Notes: generated by a model from the letters alone, not told the origin. Shown: positions 8,662-17,841, counted from the first letter of the stretch. The stretch is 64,000 nt of DNA from Succinivibrio dextrinosolvens DSM 3072 (GCF_900167015.1 NZ_FUXX01000009.1:1-64000), one strand, 5' to 3'. Made by a program: numbers and translations.

Positions 8662-9672
8662 CTACTGCATAGCTTTCTTTACAGTGTCGTATAGACCTGG
8701 AGTCCAGTCTTTGAAGTCTGGAAGTGAGTAGAACTTCTTTGAGGTTTCAACTAAAGATTTCTTGAACTCAGGGCTTGGATCAACAATAGTTACGCCTTCT
8801 GCCTTGAATTTTGCAAGAATGTCTGCCTCAGAATCTTCAACAATCTTGTTCTGATACATTGCAGCCTCGTGGCAGGTTTCAACCAGAAGCTTCTGCTGTT
8901 CAGGAGTCAGAGAATTGTAGAAATCAGTACCAACAACGATATTGGTGATGTTGAATACGTGACCGTCTAATAACAGATACTTTGCAACCTCATGGAATTT
9001 GCCGTTGTATAGAACTGCAAGTGGGTTCTCTACACCGTCGATGGTGCCCTGCTGAAGAGAGGTATATACTTCGCCTAAAGCCATTGGGGTAGGAGTTGCG
9101 CCAAGAACCTCAAAGCCCTTAACCTGAATGTTGTTTGTAGGAACACGAATCTTCATGCCCTTGAAATCTTCAACCTTGTTAACTGGCTTGGTGGTCAGAG
9201 TATGGCGTGCACCGTACTTCCAGTCGGTACCGATAATCTTAAGATGTGCTTTCTCTTCCACAAGCTTTGCCTGATCCTGATACCACTGACTGTTGTTGAG
9301 CTTGAATGCCTCATCCCAGGTGTTGAACAGGAATGGTCCGAAAACGATACCCAGATCCTTAACGCCACGGTCATAGAAGAATGCACCGTCGGTCAGGGTA
9401 CATACAGGCTCGCCTGCAACCATCTGATCCATTACGTCATCCTTTGAGCCTAGCTGAGATGATGGGTAAAGCTCAATCTTGAACTTACCGCCTGAGCGCT
9501 CTTCGATAATCTCTTTCCACTTCTGACAGCCTAAATCAAAAGGCTCGCCAGGGTTATTTGCATAGCCGACACGCAGAACTACAGTATCGTCTGCCTGAGC
9601 TGATGCTGCACCGATGGTCATAACAGCAGCAAGACATGCTGCCAGGGTAGCTTTAGTTAGTATGTTTTTCAT
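8662..9672 (-). CDS. dctP: TRAP transporter substrate-binding protein, unit 1
   Basis: Periplasmic solute receptor for a sugar acid. I chose the ATG at 9672 (336 residues) because AGGAA lies six bases before it; a GTG seven codons upstream is in frame but lacks a site. A signal peptide ends near ASAQA. DctP hallmarks are the LYPSSQLG region, the carboxylate-binding Arg in MKIRVP, and GEVYTSLQQGTIDGVENP. The protein is first in unit 1, behind a sigma-54 promoter. Its context points to a hexuronate or hexonate substrate. It is only distantly similar to the binding protein at 22501-23499. Confidence 0.93.
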   Translation of the reverse strand: MKNILTKATLAACLAAVMTIGAASAQADDTVVLRVGYANNPGEPFDLGCQKWKEIIEERSGGKFKIELYPSSQLGSKDDVMDQMVAGEPVCTLTDGAFFYDRGVKDLGIVFGPFLFNTWDEAFKLNNSQWYQDQAKLVEEKAHLKIIGTDWKYGARHTLTTKPVNKVEDFKGMKIRVPTNNIQVKGFEVLGATPTPMALGEVYTSLQQGTIDGVENPLAVLYNGKFHEVAKYLLLDGHVFNITNIVVGTDFYNSLTPEQQKLLVETCHEAAMYQNKIVEDSEADILAKFKAEGVTIVDPSPEFKKSLVETSKKFYSLPDFKDWTPGLYDTVKKAMQ

Positions 9673-9750
9673 ATCTTTGTTCCTTATGTTCACAATTCAA
9701 CTTTATTTTTTAACAAACATTCGGTTTTTGGTAACGAACATAACAGTAGT

Positions 9751-9767
9751 AGCAACGTTTGTGCCAA
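9751..9767 (-). promoter_or_regulatory. Sigma-54 (-24/-12) promoter of unit 1
   Basis: On the minus strand the sequence TTGGCACAAACGTTGCT has GG and GC exactly spaced for -24/-12. It fits the RpoN consensus TGGCAC-N5-TTGC. The start of transcription is predicted near 9740, giving a leader of about 67 bases before dctP. Nearly the same 17 bases occur at 18188-18204 and 20495-20511. Confidence 0.9.
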
Positions 9768-9807
9768 CTGAAAAAAATGACGTAGGAATGGGATTTTTTA
9801 GAGATTG

Positions 9808-9875
9808 TGTTTCAAAATCGAACAAAAAATAACGAATCAGATGTTTTATGATGTTTTAAAATAAAACATCTGATT
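9808..9875 (-). promoter_or_regulatory. Candidate upstream activator sites for unit 1
   Basis: Two elements lie 41 to 108 bases upstream of the sigma-54 promoter. The first, TGTTTCAAAATCGAACA at 9808-9824, is a partial palindrome. The second is a perfect 15-bp inverted repeat, AATCAGATGTTTTAT at 9835-9849 with its complement at 9861-9875. The position suits enhancer sites for the adjacent PrpR-like activator. The inverted repeat lies 20 bases after that gene's stop and could also help end its transcript. Confidence 0.65.
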
Positions 9876-9894
9876 TTGAAAAAGATCACAAATG

Positions 9895-11751
9895 CTAGTC
9901 TTCGATTTCCAGCTCTTTGATTTTTCTCCAAAGTGTAGAGCGAGCGACACCGGCAAGCTTTGCAACCTCAGAATTTGAATGGCGGGCAATCATGTACTTG
10001 TAATAGTATCTTTCAAGCTCTTTTAAGGTCAGATCATCCCTGAAGATACTGTCTGATGAGTGATGAACGGTAGAGATTGTGCCTGTTTTTCTGTACAGAA
10101 TTCTTTCAACATTCTGTTTTTTGATATCGCTTCCATAGAATGACAGAGCTTCTGCTACATTTCTAAGTTCTCGAACATTACCCGGCCAGGAGTAGCCTAA
10201 AAGAATATCTTTAACCTCATCATCAAGATATATGTCGTCAATCTTCTTTTTGCAGAAGCCTGCTACAAAGGATTTAAACATCAGAATGATGTCATCTCCT
10301 CTCTCTCTTAGAGGCGGTATGATGAGACTTAAAACGTTAAGACGATAGTAGAGATCGTATCTGAATCTGCCTTCTTCACATAAGCTAAGTATTTCCTTGT
10401 TGGTGGCGCAGATGATGCGGATATCCAGAGGAATAATCTTGTCATCTCCGATACGCATGATCTCACGCTCCTGAATCACACGGAGGAACTGACTCTGTAC
10501 CTCAAGAGGAATTTCAGTAATCTCATCGAGGAAGATAGTTCCTCCCTGAGCCATTTCAAACAGACCTTTCTTTCCATTTCGTCTTGCTCCTGTAAAAGCA
10601 CCTTCAACGTAGCCAAAGAGCTCCGAGGCTACCAGTCCCTGAGGCAGGGATGCGCAGTTTACAGACACAAATGGCTTTTTAGCTCGCGGAGAGTAGTTAT
10701 GGATACTCTGGGCAAAGCCTTCCTTTCCTGCACCGGTTTCACCGAAGATCATGATGGTGGAATCTGAATTTGCAAAGCGTTTGGCTAAGGATACAGTGTC
10801 CTCCATTGATGGACAGGAGTAGATAATGTCCTTGAAGTTGTGGCGGGCATAAAGACCTTTTTCATAGGAGGAGAGTTTAATGGTTTTAACAGATTCCTCA
10901 ATTGCTGAGCTATCCTGCAGGATCACCACCTTATCCTCAAGTGAGTCATGGACCAGGGGAATAACTCTTATAAGAACCTTGTTCTGATTTAGGGAGATTA
11001 CCCGAGCAGCTTCAGTGGTAGACTGTATCTCATCCTCTAAAACCTCATACCACTTATCCAGAGGCTCTGGTCTCATGATTCTGCTGGCATATCCGTTATA
11101 TAGAATAGGTTTATTCCCCGCATCAAAGATGATGATGCCTTCTTCGATGTTGTTTAAAAGAGACTCCAGCCTGTCGATGGTTCTCTCCTGATTATCAAGA
11201 TTGCGCTCAAGCTCAAGTGCCTGCAGAATACCTTTTTTTACAGAATAGAAGTCAACCTCTACAGGGGCAACCTCAACTGCGTGTTGCCGAGCTGTTTCCA
11301 CTGCCACCACACAGCCGACAATACCATCAGTACCGTTTCTGATACAGGTGTTGACTGTATTCATAATTTCTTCGGCATTTGAACATGGATGCAGCTCAAC
11401 TTCTATGTCGTTTATGGAAAAATCTGCTGGAGTTGGTCCTATAACATTGTCCTGACTGACAACAGCGATTTTTTTACATCCCTTGGCTATAAGCTCATTG
11501 AGAGATTTCTGAATATCAAAGAAAGAGGCTGTTAAATCTACTACAGTAATACCTTTTATTCCCTTGATGTAATTTGCGGTTCCGCCACGGCTTATTACAA
11601 TATGACAGGAAGGGTATCTTCTTAAAGCTTCAATAGCATTGTGATCATAGGCTTCAATAACAGGAATGTTCAGGTTCAGCTGTGATACGGCACTTTGTGC
11701 CAGAGCATTTATATGAGAGTTTGGGGCGATAAATACTATTGAATCTTTCAT
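9895..11751 (-). CDS. Sigma-54-dependent activator with PrpR-type sensor domain, copy 1
   Basis: An enhancer-binding protein of 618 residues. Residues 1-180 fit the PrpR N-terminal sensor fold, with a PAS-like stretch at about 195-285. The AAA+ domain follows, with Walker A GETGAGKE at 337-344 and the sigma-54 contact loop GAFTGA at 384-389. A Fis-type helix-turn-helix ends the protein (SNSEVAKLAGVARSTLWRKI). It is encoded directly upstream of unit 1 in the same direction, and the activator sites lie between them. It probably senses a hexuronate or pathway intermediate and activates the -24/-12 promoters here. The ligand is unknown. The paralogue is at 18462-20342. Confidence 0.93.
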   Translation of the reverse strand: MKDSIVFIAPNSHINALAQSAVSQLNLNIPVIEAYDHNAIEALRRYPSCHIVISRGGTANYIKGIKGITVVDLTASFFDIQKSLNELIAKGCKKIAVVSQDNVIGPTPADFSINDIEVELHPCSNAEEIMNTVNTCIRNGTDGIVGCVVAVETARQHAVEVAPVEVDFYSVKKGILQALELERNLDNQERTIDRLESLLNNIEEGIIIFDAGNKPILYNGYASRIMRPEPLDKWYEVLEDEIQSTTEAARVISLNQNKVLIRVIPLVHDSLEDKVVILQDSSAIEESVKTIKLSSYEKGLYARHNFKDIIYSCPSMEDTVSLAKRFANSDSTIMIFGETGAGKEGFAQSIHNYSPRAKKPFVSVNCASLPQGLVASELFGYVEGAFTGARRNGKKGLFEMAQGGTIFLDEITEIPLEVQSQFLRVIQEREIMRIGDDKIIPLDIRIICATNKEILSLCEEGRFRYDLYYRLNVLSLIIPPLRERGDDIILMFKSFVAGFCKKKIDDIYLDDEVKDILLGYSWPGNVRELRNVAEALSFYGSDIKKQNVERILYRKTGTISTVHHSSDSIFRDDLTLKELERYYYKYMIARHSNSEVAKLAGVARSTLWRKIKELEIED

Positions 11752-12164
11752 TGTTTGTTCATGTTTGTCTGTTGTTTTCTGGTTATAGCTTCATTCTATC
11801 TTTTTTTTGTTTAATTTTCGATTTGATGATTAATCAATGTGATTCACCTTTAAAGTGAATTTTATTTATTTGGTTTTTCTAAATATTCTTTGCTATGAAA
11901 TAACTCTGAAAATGCTTTTTATCTCTTTGTTTTTAAAGTAATCAGTAATCTGCATAAAGTCTCATTTTAGTTATTTAATCAAACGAACAATCACATAATT
12001 AAAACAACTGATCCATATCGAAAAAGAATTTATTTTTATAATTTCATTAGTTGTGTTTCCTCATGGATATGTAAAACAAAACCAGCTTTACTCAAGGTTT
12101 TATTTAAAGTCTTTATTTAGGAAACTAGCGCATACAATAATCTATTGATAAAAAGGGATTTTTT
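11752..12164. other. 413-base gap between activator gene and GNAT gene
   Basis: Very AT-rich, with no open frame worth calling. It must contain the divergent promoters for both neighbours. A possible -10 (TACAAT at 12133-12138) precedes the GNAT gene, without a convincing -35. No -24/-12 promoter seen. Confidence 0.4.
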
Positions 12165-12575
12165 ATGGAGCTGACCTATACCACCAAAAAGCAAATTAGT
12201 GTTGAAAACTATGTAGATCTTATAAGCTCGACATCGCTCAAAGATCGTCGCCCTTTAAATGATTATGAAAGAATCGAGCAGATGCTAAAAAATGCCTCGC
12301 TTACTGTTACCGCATGGGATGGAAAGGAATTGGTTGGTATTGCACGTTCTGTCACTGATTTTGCGTACTGCTGTTATGTAAGTGATCTGGCAGTACGTGG
12401 TGCTTATCAGAAAAAAGGTATTGGCAAAAAACTGCTGCAGATAACTAAAGATAATATACATAACAATGCTAAGATTATTCTTCTGGCTGCTCCACAGGCT
12501 GAGGAATACTACTCTCACATTGGATTTGAAAAACATAAAGCTGCTTTTGTATCTTCAGGAGTATTTGTAATATAA
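12165..12575 (+). CDS. GNAT-family N-acetyltransferase
   Basis: A single-domain acetyl-CoA-dependent acetyltransferase of 136 residues. The central strand and acetyl-CoA pyrophosphate loop are visible as DLAVRGAYQKKGIGKKLL (the Q/R-x-x-G-x-G/A motif). The C-terminal YYSHIGFEKHKAAF forms the last strand and helix of the fold. The N-terminal part resembles small YjdJ/YhbS-like members whose substrate is unknown. AAGGG lies about nine bases before the ATG. It lies 32 bases ahead of an unrecognised gene on the same strand and may share its transcript. Acceptor substrate not predictable. Confidence 0.85.
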   Translation: MELTYTTKKQISVENYVDLISSTSLKDRRPLNDYERIEQMLKNASLTVTAWDGKELVGIARSVTDFAYCCYVSDLAVRGAYQKKGIGKKLLQITKDNIHNNAKIILLAAPQAEEYYSHIGFEKHKAAFVSSGVFVI

Positions 12576-12607
12576 AGGTTATCTAACTGCTCTAATGGGA
12601 TTGGATT

Positions 12608-13324
12608 ATGAAAATATTAGATTATGTGCTTGGAGCCTATACATCGAAAACAGAAAGATTCTTTTATAAAAACGGTTATGACAACTGTATAAAGGCCTTA
12701 GCTTATTATGTAATAGATCCTTACGTGGATCAGTTGCAGAAGGAGAGTGCTGAAATTCAGTTTGCCTGCGAAAAGTTATTACGAGAGCTTTTTGATGGTA
12801 TAAATACGGCATTTGAACATAAAACCTCAACTTCGTATCCATCCTTAAAAATGGAAAGATTCTACCTGTCTTATTTATTGCCAAACAAGAATGAGTATTA
12901 TGGAGCAATTGATGAGAAGGACTTTTCAGAAATAAATAATACGGAGGATGGTCCATCTCAGAGATTTGCAAAGCTGTCTTACTCTTTACATAAGAGTGTA
13001 ACAAAGAGTTCGTTTCCTATAGATGTTGCCATTGATATTACATTAAAGCTGTTTAGCTTATTTAAAGACGGATTCTTTCTTCCTCAGGATGATAAAGGCT
13101 CAATCCTTGAAGAGCCGCTTATCGGAAGATTCGGTGGAGGTGAAATTGGTCGCAGACTATTCGATGATCCTGAGCTGAAATACGGAAACAAACTAGGACA
13201 CTGGACTGTTCAGAATACAAACTCATCAAAAAGAGTTGAGCTCTGGACAGATTTTTTCAGTAATCATGATTTATATGAAAAGATTGTTGATGATTTGGAC
13301 TCTCTTTTAAAGTTCAAGGAGTAA
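12608..13324 (+). CDS. Unrecognised cytoplasmic protein of 238 residues
   Basis: I do not recognise a family. There is no signal peptide or membrane segment. The N-terminal half looks helical and charged (DQLQKESAEIQFACEKLLREL), with a loop EPLIGRFGGGEIGRRLFDDPE at about residues 170-195 and an aromatic, acidic C-terminus. The ribosome binding site is weak (GGATTGGATT before the ATG). Codon use looks like its neighbours. It follows the GNAT gene by 32 bases and is followed by a shared hairpin, so it may be the second gene of a two-gene unit. Confidence 0.65.
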   Translation: MKILDYVLGAYTSKTERFFYKNGYDNCIKALAYYVIDPYVDQLQKESAEIQFACEKLLRELFDGINTAFEHKTSTSYPSLKMERFYLSYLLPNKNEYYGAIDEKDFSEINNTEDGPSQRFAKLSYSLHKSVTKSSFPIDVAIDITLKLFSLFKDGFFLPQDDKGSILEEPLIGRFGGGEIGRRLFDDPELKYGNKLGHWTVQNTNSSKRVELWTDFFSNHDLYEKIVDDLDSLLKFKE

Positions 13325-13339
13325 CTTTTAAACAAATTG

Positions 13340-13378
13340 GCTCTTGTCATATCAGTCTGATTCTGAGTTGATAAGAGC
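13340..13378. terminator. Probable bidirectional terminator between convergent genes
   Basis: GCTCTTGTCA at 13340-13349 pairs, with one mismatch, with TGATAAGAGC at 13369-13378. It sits between the converging genes ending at 13324 and 13395. On the plus strand a T run follows about ten bases later. Confidence 0.5.
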
Positions 13379-13394
13379 AAATTGCATACATTTT

Positions 13395-14468
13395 TTATAA
13401 GTTCATTGTTCCTGAAAGATTCTTTTCTCTTTCTTTGGCAGCCAGATAAGAGTCTACATTATTACGATCTACAACCGACACAGGAAGGCTGTAGGTTGGG
13501 ATATCGTCAATACCGTTAAAATAAGATGAATTCTCTGGAAAAGTAACAAATCCCTGACTTGAGACTCGATCAACAACGACTTTAGCCATATAGGCAAGAG
13601 TTTGCGTGTCTTTAAAAACACACATTGGCAGCTGACCGTTCTTTATCTGATTAAAACTCTCTTCAGAGCAGTCCTGACCGGTTATAAATGGAAGTTCATT
13701 CTTCTTATAGCCATATTCTCTGGTTAAGGTTCTCTTAAGCGCCTCAGGAATATCGTTGCCTTCACTTATGATTATATCGAGATTTTTGTTTTTGCTATGC
13801 CTTCTGTACTGACTGAGGCTGATGATGTGTCTTAAACGCTTTTGAGCTGCAGTTCCGTTCCAGTATCTGCTGGAGGTCTGTTCAAAATCAGTTTCAAACG
13901 AGAGACATCCTAGAATACCTGAATCAAAATAAGGCTCCAGAACAGACATTTCGCCATTATAAATATCTCTGGCAACATTATCTGATGCTGCTCCACTGAA
14001 AAACTCAACATTCAGTCTGCGTTTTCTTTCATCAAGCTTAAATTTGTCCACAAGATACTGTGCTTTTTTTACACCTTCCGAGTAATGATCGAAGGTAACG
14101 TAATAATCCACAGCGTCGGAGTTCATGATTGGTTTATCGTAGGCAATCACCGTGATGTTTTTCTGTTTTGCCTCATCCAGAACCTTTGAGAGAGCTTTAT
14201 CTTCGATAGAGGCTACCACCAGAATCTCGCAGCCATTGTCTATCATGCTCCTGATATCTTTAATCTGATTCTTAACGTTGTCAGCAAGCATATATGAAAC
14301 CCCGTAACCATCTTCTTCAAGATAGTCCTGCAGGTACTGCCCCTGTACAGGCCAGGAATTACTGGAGTAATTCGGAAAGGATATGCCGATGATTTCTGCC
14401 ATTGCAGTCGATAAGAAAATCGAGTAACAAATAGCCACACCAGCTACCGCTATTTTTTTAATTTTCAT
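13395..14468 (-). CDS. Orphan periplasmic sugar-binding protein (LacI/ribose-binding type)
   Basis: A 357-residue exported protein: signal peptide of about 24 residues ending at AMA, then a two-lobed periplasmic binding protein of the class that feeds sugar ABC importers. Recognisable pieces are IGISFPNYSSNSWPVQGQYLQDYL, the VASIEDKALSKVLDEAKQKNITVIAYDKPI segment and FITGQDCSEESFNQIKNGQ near the second lobe hinge. No ABC ATPase or permease is encoded nearby. It could serve a distant transporter, or act as the sensing partner of a chemoreceptor or histidine kinase. The ligand is probably a monosaccharide. It is transcribed alone. Confidence 0.85.
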   Translation of the reverse strand: MKIKKIAVAGVAICYSIFLSTAMAEIIGISFPNYSSNSWPVQGQYLQDYLEEDGYGVSYMLADNVKNQIKDIRSMIDNGCEILVVASIEDKALSKVLDEAKQKNITVIAYDKPIMNSDAVDYYVTFDHYSEGVKKAQYLVDKFKLDERKRRLNVEFFSGAASDNVARDIYNGEMSVLEPYFDSGILGCLSFETDFEQTSSRYWNGTAAQKRLRHIISLSQYRRHSKNKNLDIIISEGNDIPEALKRTLTREYGYKKNELPFITGQDCSEESFNQIKNGQLPMCVFKDTQTLAYMAKVVVDRVSSQGFVTFPENSSYFNGIDDIPTYSLPVSVVDRNNVDSYLAAKEREKNLSGTMNL

Positions 14469-14750
14469 ACCTAAATCTTTTCGTTTAATCAGAAATTTTT
14501 TTTGTACTTATTATTCTAGTTCAATTCTAACAGCATTATCTTGAATGGAATAGCATAGATAACTTATTTGTCATTTTTGTTCAAATTTAATGCTGAATGA
14601 ATAATGAAAATCATGAGATTTGATGATCTGTTACTAGCCAATTGACTAACCAAAAGATTATCGCTGGAAGAACAATTCTGTTCAAGGATGAAATACTTGA
14701 ATAGATTTTGTTCAGCAGAAGCCTTCTTTTGTCTTATTTTTTTTTCTAGC
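14469..14750. other. Gap without a gene
   Basis: Together with the adjoining terminator this is a 378-base gap. It is AT-rich and I see only probable promoter territory for the binding-protein gene, with no open frame of note. Confidence 0.4.
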
Positions 14751-14784
14751 GCTAAAAAAAAACGGATACTAAAGTGTATCCGTT
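14751..14784 (-). terminator. Rho-independent terminator of the uxaB-uxaA copy 2 unit
   Basis: On the minus strand a 9-bp perfect stem (AACGGATAC with GTATCCGTT, 5-base loop) is followed by about ten T residues, some 60 bases after the uxaA stop. Confidence 0.92.
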
Positions 14785-14846
14785 ATAAGAAAGAACAACA
14801 TTAAAAAACTCTATGCTCTTATTTTATCGATAAACATTCTTTGCTG

Positions 14847-16334
14847 TTAAAGTGTTACACCATCCTTCCAGATTAAAAGCTCATGGAAATCTCTCTTCTC
14901 AGAGACAGATTTCTTTCCAGAGGCTATGTCGATAATGTAATCTAAAAGCTCATCAGCAAGAGCATCAAAATCCTTTCCGTCTACAATCACACCGGCATTA
15001 AAGTCGATCCAGTTACCTCCCTTTCTCTCGTAAAGGGCATTATTGGTAGAGATTTTGATGGTTGGGACTACGGTGCTGAATGGAGTTCCTCTTCCTGTGG
15101 AGAACAGGATCATATTTACACCACAGGCAGCCAGAGCTGAACATGACACACCGTCATTTCCAGGAGCATTCAGGAGATTAAGTCCAGTTCCCTTGATAGT
15201 CTCAGCGTATTTTATGGTTCCTTCAACCTGAGCCTTACCTCCCTTCTGTACACAGCCTAGAGACTTGTCTTCTAAAGTTGTGATGCCTCCGGCCTTATTG
15301 CCAGGGGATGGATTCTCTGAAACAGTTTCTCCATGAGATTTGAAATAACCTTTAAAGTCATTTATGAGATTTACAGTCTGATTAAAGGTCTTCTCATCCT
15401 TTGCTCGGTTCATCAGAATCTGTTCTGCTCCAAACATTTCTGGAACCTCAGTCATAACTGAAGTACCACCGGAACCTACAATCAGATCGCTTACCCTGCC
15501 TATCAGTGGATTTGCGGTTATTCCTGACAGACCGTCAGATCCGCCACACTTAAGTCCGATTCTAAGCCTTGATAAAGGTACACTTTCCCTTCTTGCCTGA
15601 TTAGCTAGATTAAGAAGAGTATCAATAATGCCGTAACCAGCCTCAAGTTCGTCCTTTACTTCCTGGGTGTTTAAAAACATCAGTCTCTCATCAGACACAT
15701 CTAAAAATTTCTTGAATTCAGAAAGATTGTTATTTTCACAGCCAAGTCCTAAAACCAGAACTGCACCTGCATTAGGGTGGCGCGTTAGCGAGGCTAGCAG
15801 CTTCTGGGTAGTAGTCTGATCTTCACCCATCTGAGAACATCCATATGGGTGTGTCAGAGCATAGCACCCGTCGATATGTTCATAGCCGGACAGCTGCTCT
15901 CTGGCGTATGCTTCAAGCTCTTTAGCAATGTGGTTTACACAGAATACGGTAGGGATAATCCATACTTCGTTTCTGATTCCTACCTGACCGTCAGCTCTAA
16001 CATAGCCCTCAAAGGATCTGTCAACCTTTTTTAGAGTTGATAGAGGAGTCTTGTTATAGGTATATGATTTGGTACCGGATAGATTGGTTTTTACATTATG
16101 TGAATGCACATGCTGTCCTTTACTGATTCTGCAGGTAGCATGTCCGATTGAATATCCGTATTTAATAATCTGGTCGCCTTCATTCAGATCTTGAAGCGCA
16201 AACTTGTGTCCACGTGGAATGTCATCTACTAAAGATACATCACCTAAGGTGGTTTTTACAGTCTGACCCTTTTTCAGATCCTCAAGGGCGACAGCGACAA
16301 CATCCTCTTTAGGGTTGATCACTATGCACTGCAT
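14847..16334 (-). CDS. uxaA: Altronate dehydratase, copy 2
   Basis: Same reaction, length (495) and domain plan as the copy at 2656-4143: SAF-like N-terminus, then GLGCENNNL, GLKCGGSDGLSGITANP and NAPGNDGVSCSALAACG. All motif residues are kept, so it should be active. Sequence drift is greatest in the first 60 residues, where about ten differ. AGGAG lies before the ATG and the uxaB stop is ten bases upstream. Kept within a two-gene unit under a sigma-54 promoter, it raises the dose of the tagaturonate-to-KDG steps. Confidence 0.96.
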   Translation of the reverse strand: MQCIVINPKEDVVAVALEDLKKGQTVKTTLGDVSLVDDIPRGHKFALQDLNEGDQIIKYGYSIGHATCRISKGQHVHSHNVKTNLSGTKSYTYNKTPLSTLKKVDRSFEGYVRADGQVGIRNEVWIIPTVFCVNHIAKELEAYAREQLSGYEHIDGCYALTHPYGCSQMGEDQTTTQKLLASLTRHPNAGAVLVLGLGCENNNLSEFKKFLDVSDERLMFLNTQEVKDELEAGYGIIDTLLNLANQARRESVPLSRLRIGLKCGGSDGLSGITANPLIGRVSDLIVGSGGTSVMTEVPEMFGAEQILMNRAKDEKTFNQTVNLINDFKGYFKSHGETVSENPSPGNKAGGITTLEDKSLGCVQKGGKAQVEGTIKYAETIKGTGLNLLNAPGNDGVSCSALAACGVNMILFSTGRGTPFSTVVPTIKISTNNALYERKGGNWIDFNAGVIVDGKDFDALADELLDYIIDIASGKKSVSEKRDFHELLIWKDGVTL

Positions 16335-16344
16335 TATTTATCTC

Positions 16345-17841
16345 CTAACATTCTGCCATTGTGGATTTAACGCCGTTGGTAACGACACTGTGGGTCAGGT
16401 GGGCAATCAGAGCTACATCAACTTTGCCACAAAGATCTTCTCCCCAGAGCTTTTCGTCTGAAAGAATTGCTTTTACTGTGTCTACGGCACTCTCTTCTGA
16501 ATTCTTATAAAGTCCCCAGGCCTTGGACATGGTCTTTACTGCATACTCATCATCCTGGAACTGACCTGTTTTGCCGTCAGCTCTTGTTACCTGAACTGGA
16601 GAGGTACCGTCTGAATTCTTATACAGAGCAAAGAAGGCGGCAAGTGCAAAATACAGTTTCTTTGGATGAATGTTATTTGATCTTGCATCAAGGATAGAAG
16701 GCAGCACACGAGCCTTTACCTTTGAGGCACAGTTCATAAGAATTGATGCTAACTGATGGTGAAGAGATGGATCCATGAATCTGTCTACAACTGCATCTGC
16801 AAATTCAGTCAACATTCCCTTATCAAGTTTTACTGCGGGAATGATTTCATCATAAATTACAGAACGTGCAAATGGACCGGTAACAGAATCAGTCATCATC
16901 TGATCAACTGTATCAAGACCTGCTAGAAATGCTGCTGGTACATTTGAGGTATGAGCTCCATTCAGAATTCTTACTTTACGCAGACGGTAAGGAGTGATAT
17001 CAGGAGCTACAACAACATTCAGCCCTGCCTGCTTTAAAGGAAGCTTGCGGCTGATTTCATCTGAGCCTTCAATTGCCAGGAAGTTGAATTCCTCTCCGGT
17101 TGCCATAAGGGCATCTTCATATCCAAGTTCCTTGGCATAGCGCTCTGCGTCTGCTTTTGGATAGCCAGATACAACACGATCTACAAGAGTATTGTAGAAT
17201 ACGCAGTCTTCACATACATAAGATTTAAACTCATCGCCTAGGTTCCAGTCATCGGCATGTTTTAGAATTATTTCTTTTAATTTTGTGCCGTTATTTTCAA
17301 TAAGCTCACATGGAAGGATATTTAATCCAGCAACTGAGCAGGCATTTTCTGCGCCTTTGAAGGCTTTAAATCTTTCATAAAGTAACTGAGTAAGTTTTCC
17401 TGGGAATGACAGCACGCATCCCTCTTTAGGTAATTCTTCTTTTGTATAGACAAGACCGGCTTCGGTAGTGTTGGAGAAAATAAACTCAAGGGTTGGGAGT
17501 TTGAAATCTTCCTTGAGTTTTTCAAAGTCGGCCAGGTCGTAAGGATTACGTGCTGCTGCTATGGAGTTTATGATTTCAAAGGTTTCTTTCAGTTTTCCGT
17601 TTTCTAAACCATGAAGAATTGCAGTGAACAGGCAGTCCTGCTCCTTTAATACAGGAAGGGTTCTTCCCCTTGGGGTTGGCTGAACCGCAATTATTCTGCC
17701 GTTGAACAGGTTCTGTTTGTTCATGCGGTAGACCATCCAGTCTATAAAGCAGCGGATAAAATTACCTTCTCCGAACTGAATTGCCTTTACTGGAAGATCA
17801 GATTTGCACTCTGGTTTTAATGCAAGGTTTAGTTTTGTCAT
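16345..17841 (-). CDS. uxaB: Tagaturonate reductase, copy 2
   Basis: A 498-residue paralogue of the protein encoded at 4154-5650, with the same IQFGEGNFIRCFIDWM start region and KVRILNGAH catalytic motif, so presumed active. It is the first intact gene of unit 2. Its leader of about 336 bases contains a dctP/dehydrogenase deletion scar. Long stretches of its DNA match copy 1 exactly while others differ at most third positions. Confidence 0.95.
   Translation of the reverse strand: MTKLNLALKPECKSDLPVKAIQFGEGNFIRCFIDWMVYRMNKQNLFNGRIIAVQPTPRGRTLPVLKEQDCLFTAILHGLENGKLKETFEIINSIAAARNPYDLADFEKLKEDFKLPTLEFIFSNTTEAGLVYTKEELPKEGCVLSFPGKLTQLLYERFKAFKGAENACSVAGLNILPCELIENNGTKLKEIILKHADDWNLGDEFKSYVCEDCVFYNTLVDRVVSGYPKADAERYAKELGYEDALMATGEEFNFLAIEGSDEISRKLPLKQAGLNVVVAPDITPYRLRKVRILNGAHTSNVPAAFLAGLDTVDQMMTDSVTGPFARSVIYDEIIPAVKLDKGMLTEFADAVVDRFMDPSLHHQLASILMNCASKVKARVLPSILDARSNNIHPKKLYFALAAFFALYKNSDGTSPVQVTRADGKTGQFQDDEYAVKTMSKAWGLYKNSEESAVDTVKAILSDEKLWGEDLCGKVDVALIAHLTHSVVTNGVKSTMAEC

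Noticed and set aside
12606-13004. Minus-strand 132-codon frame
   Set aside because: It overlaps the better-supported plus-strand gene at 12608-13324, which fits the local operon direction. The antisense product is low in family-like features.
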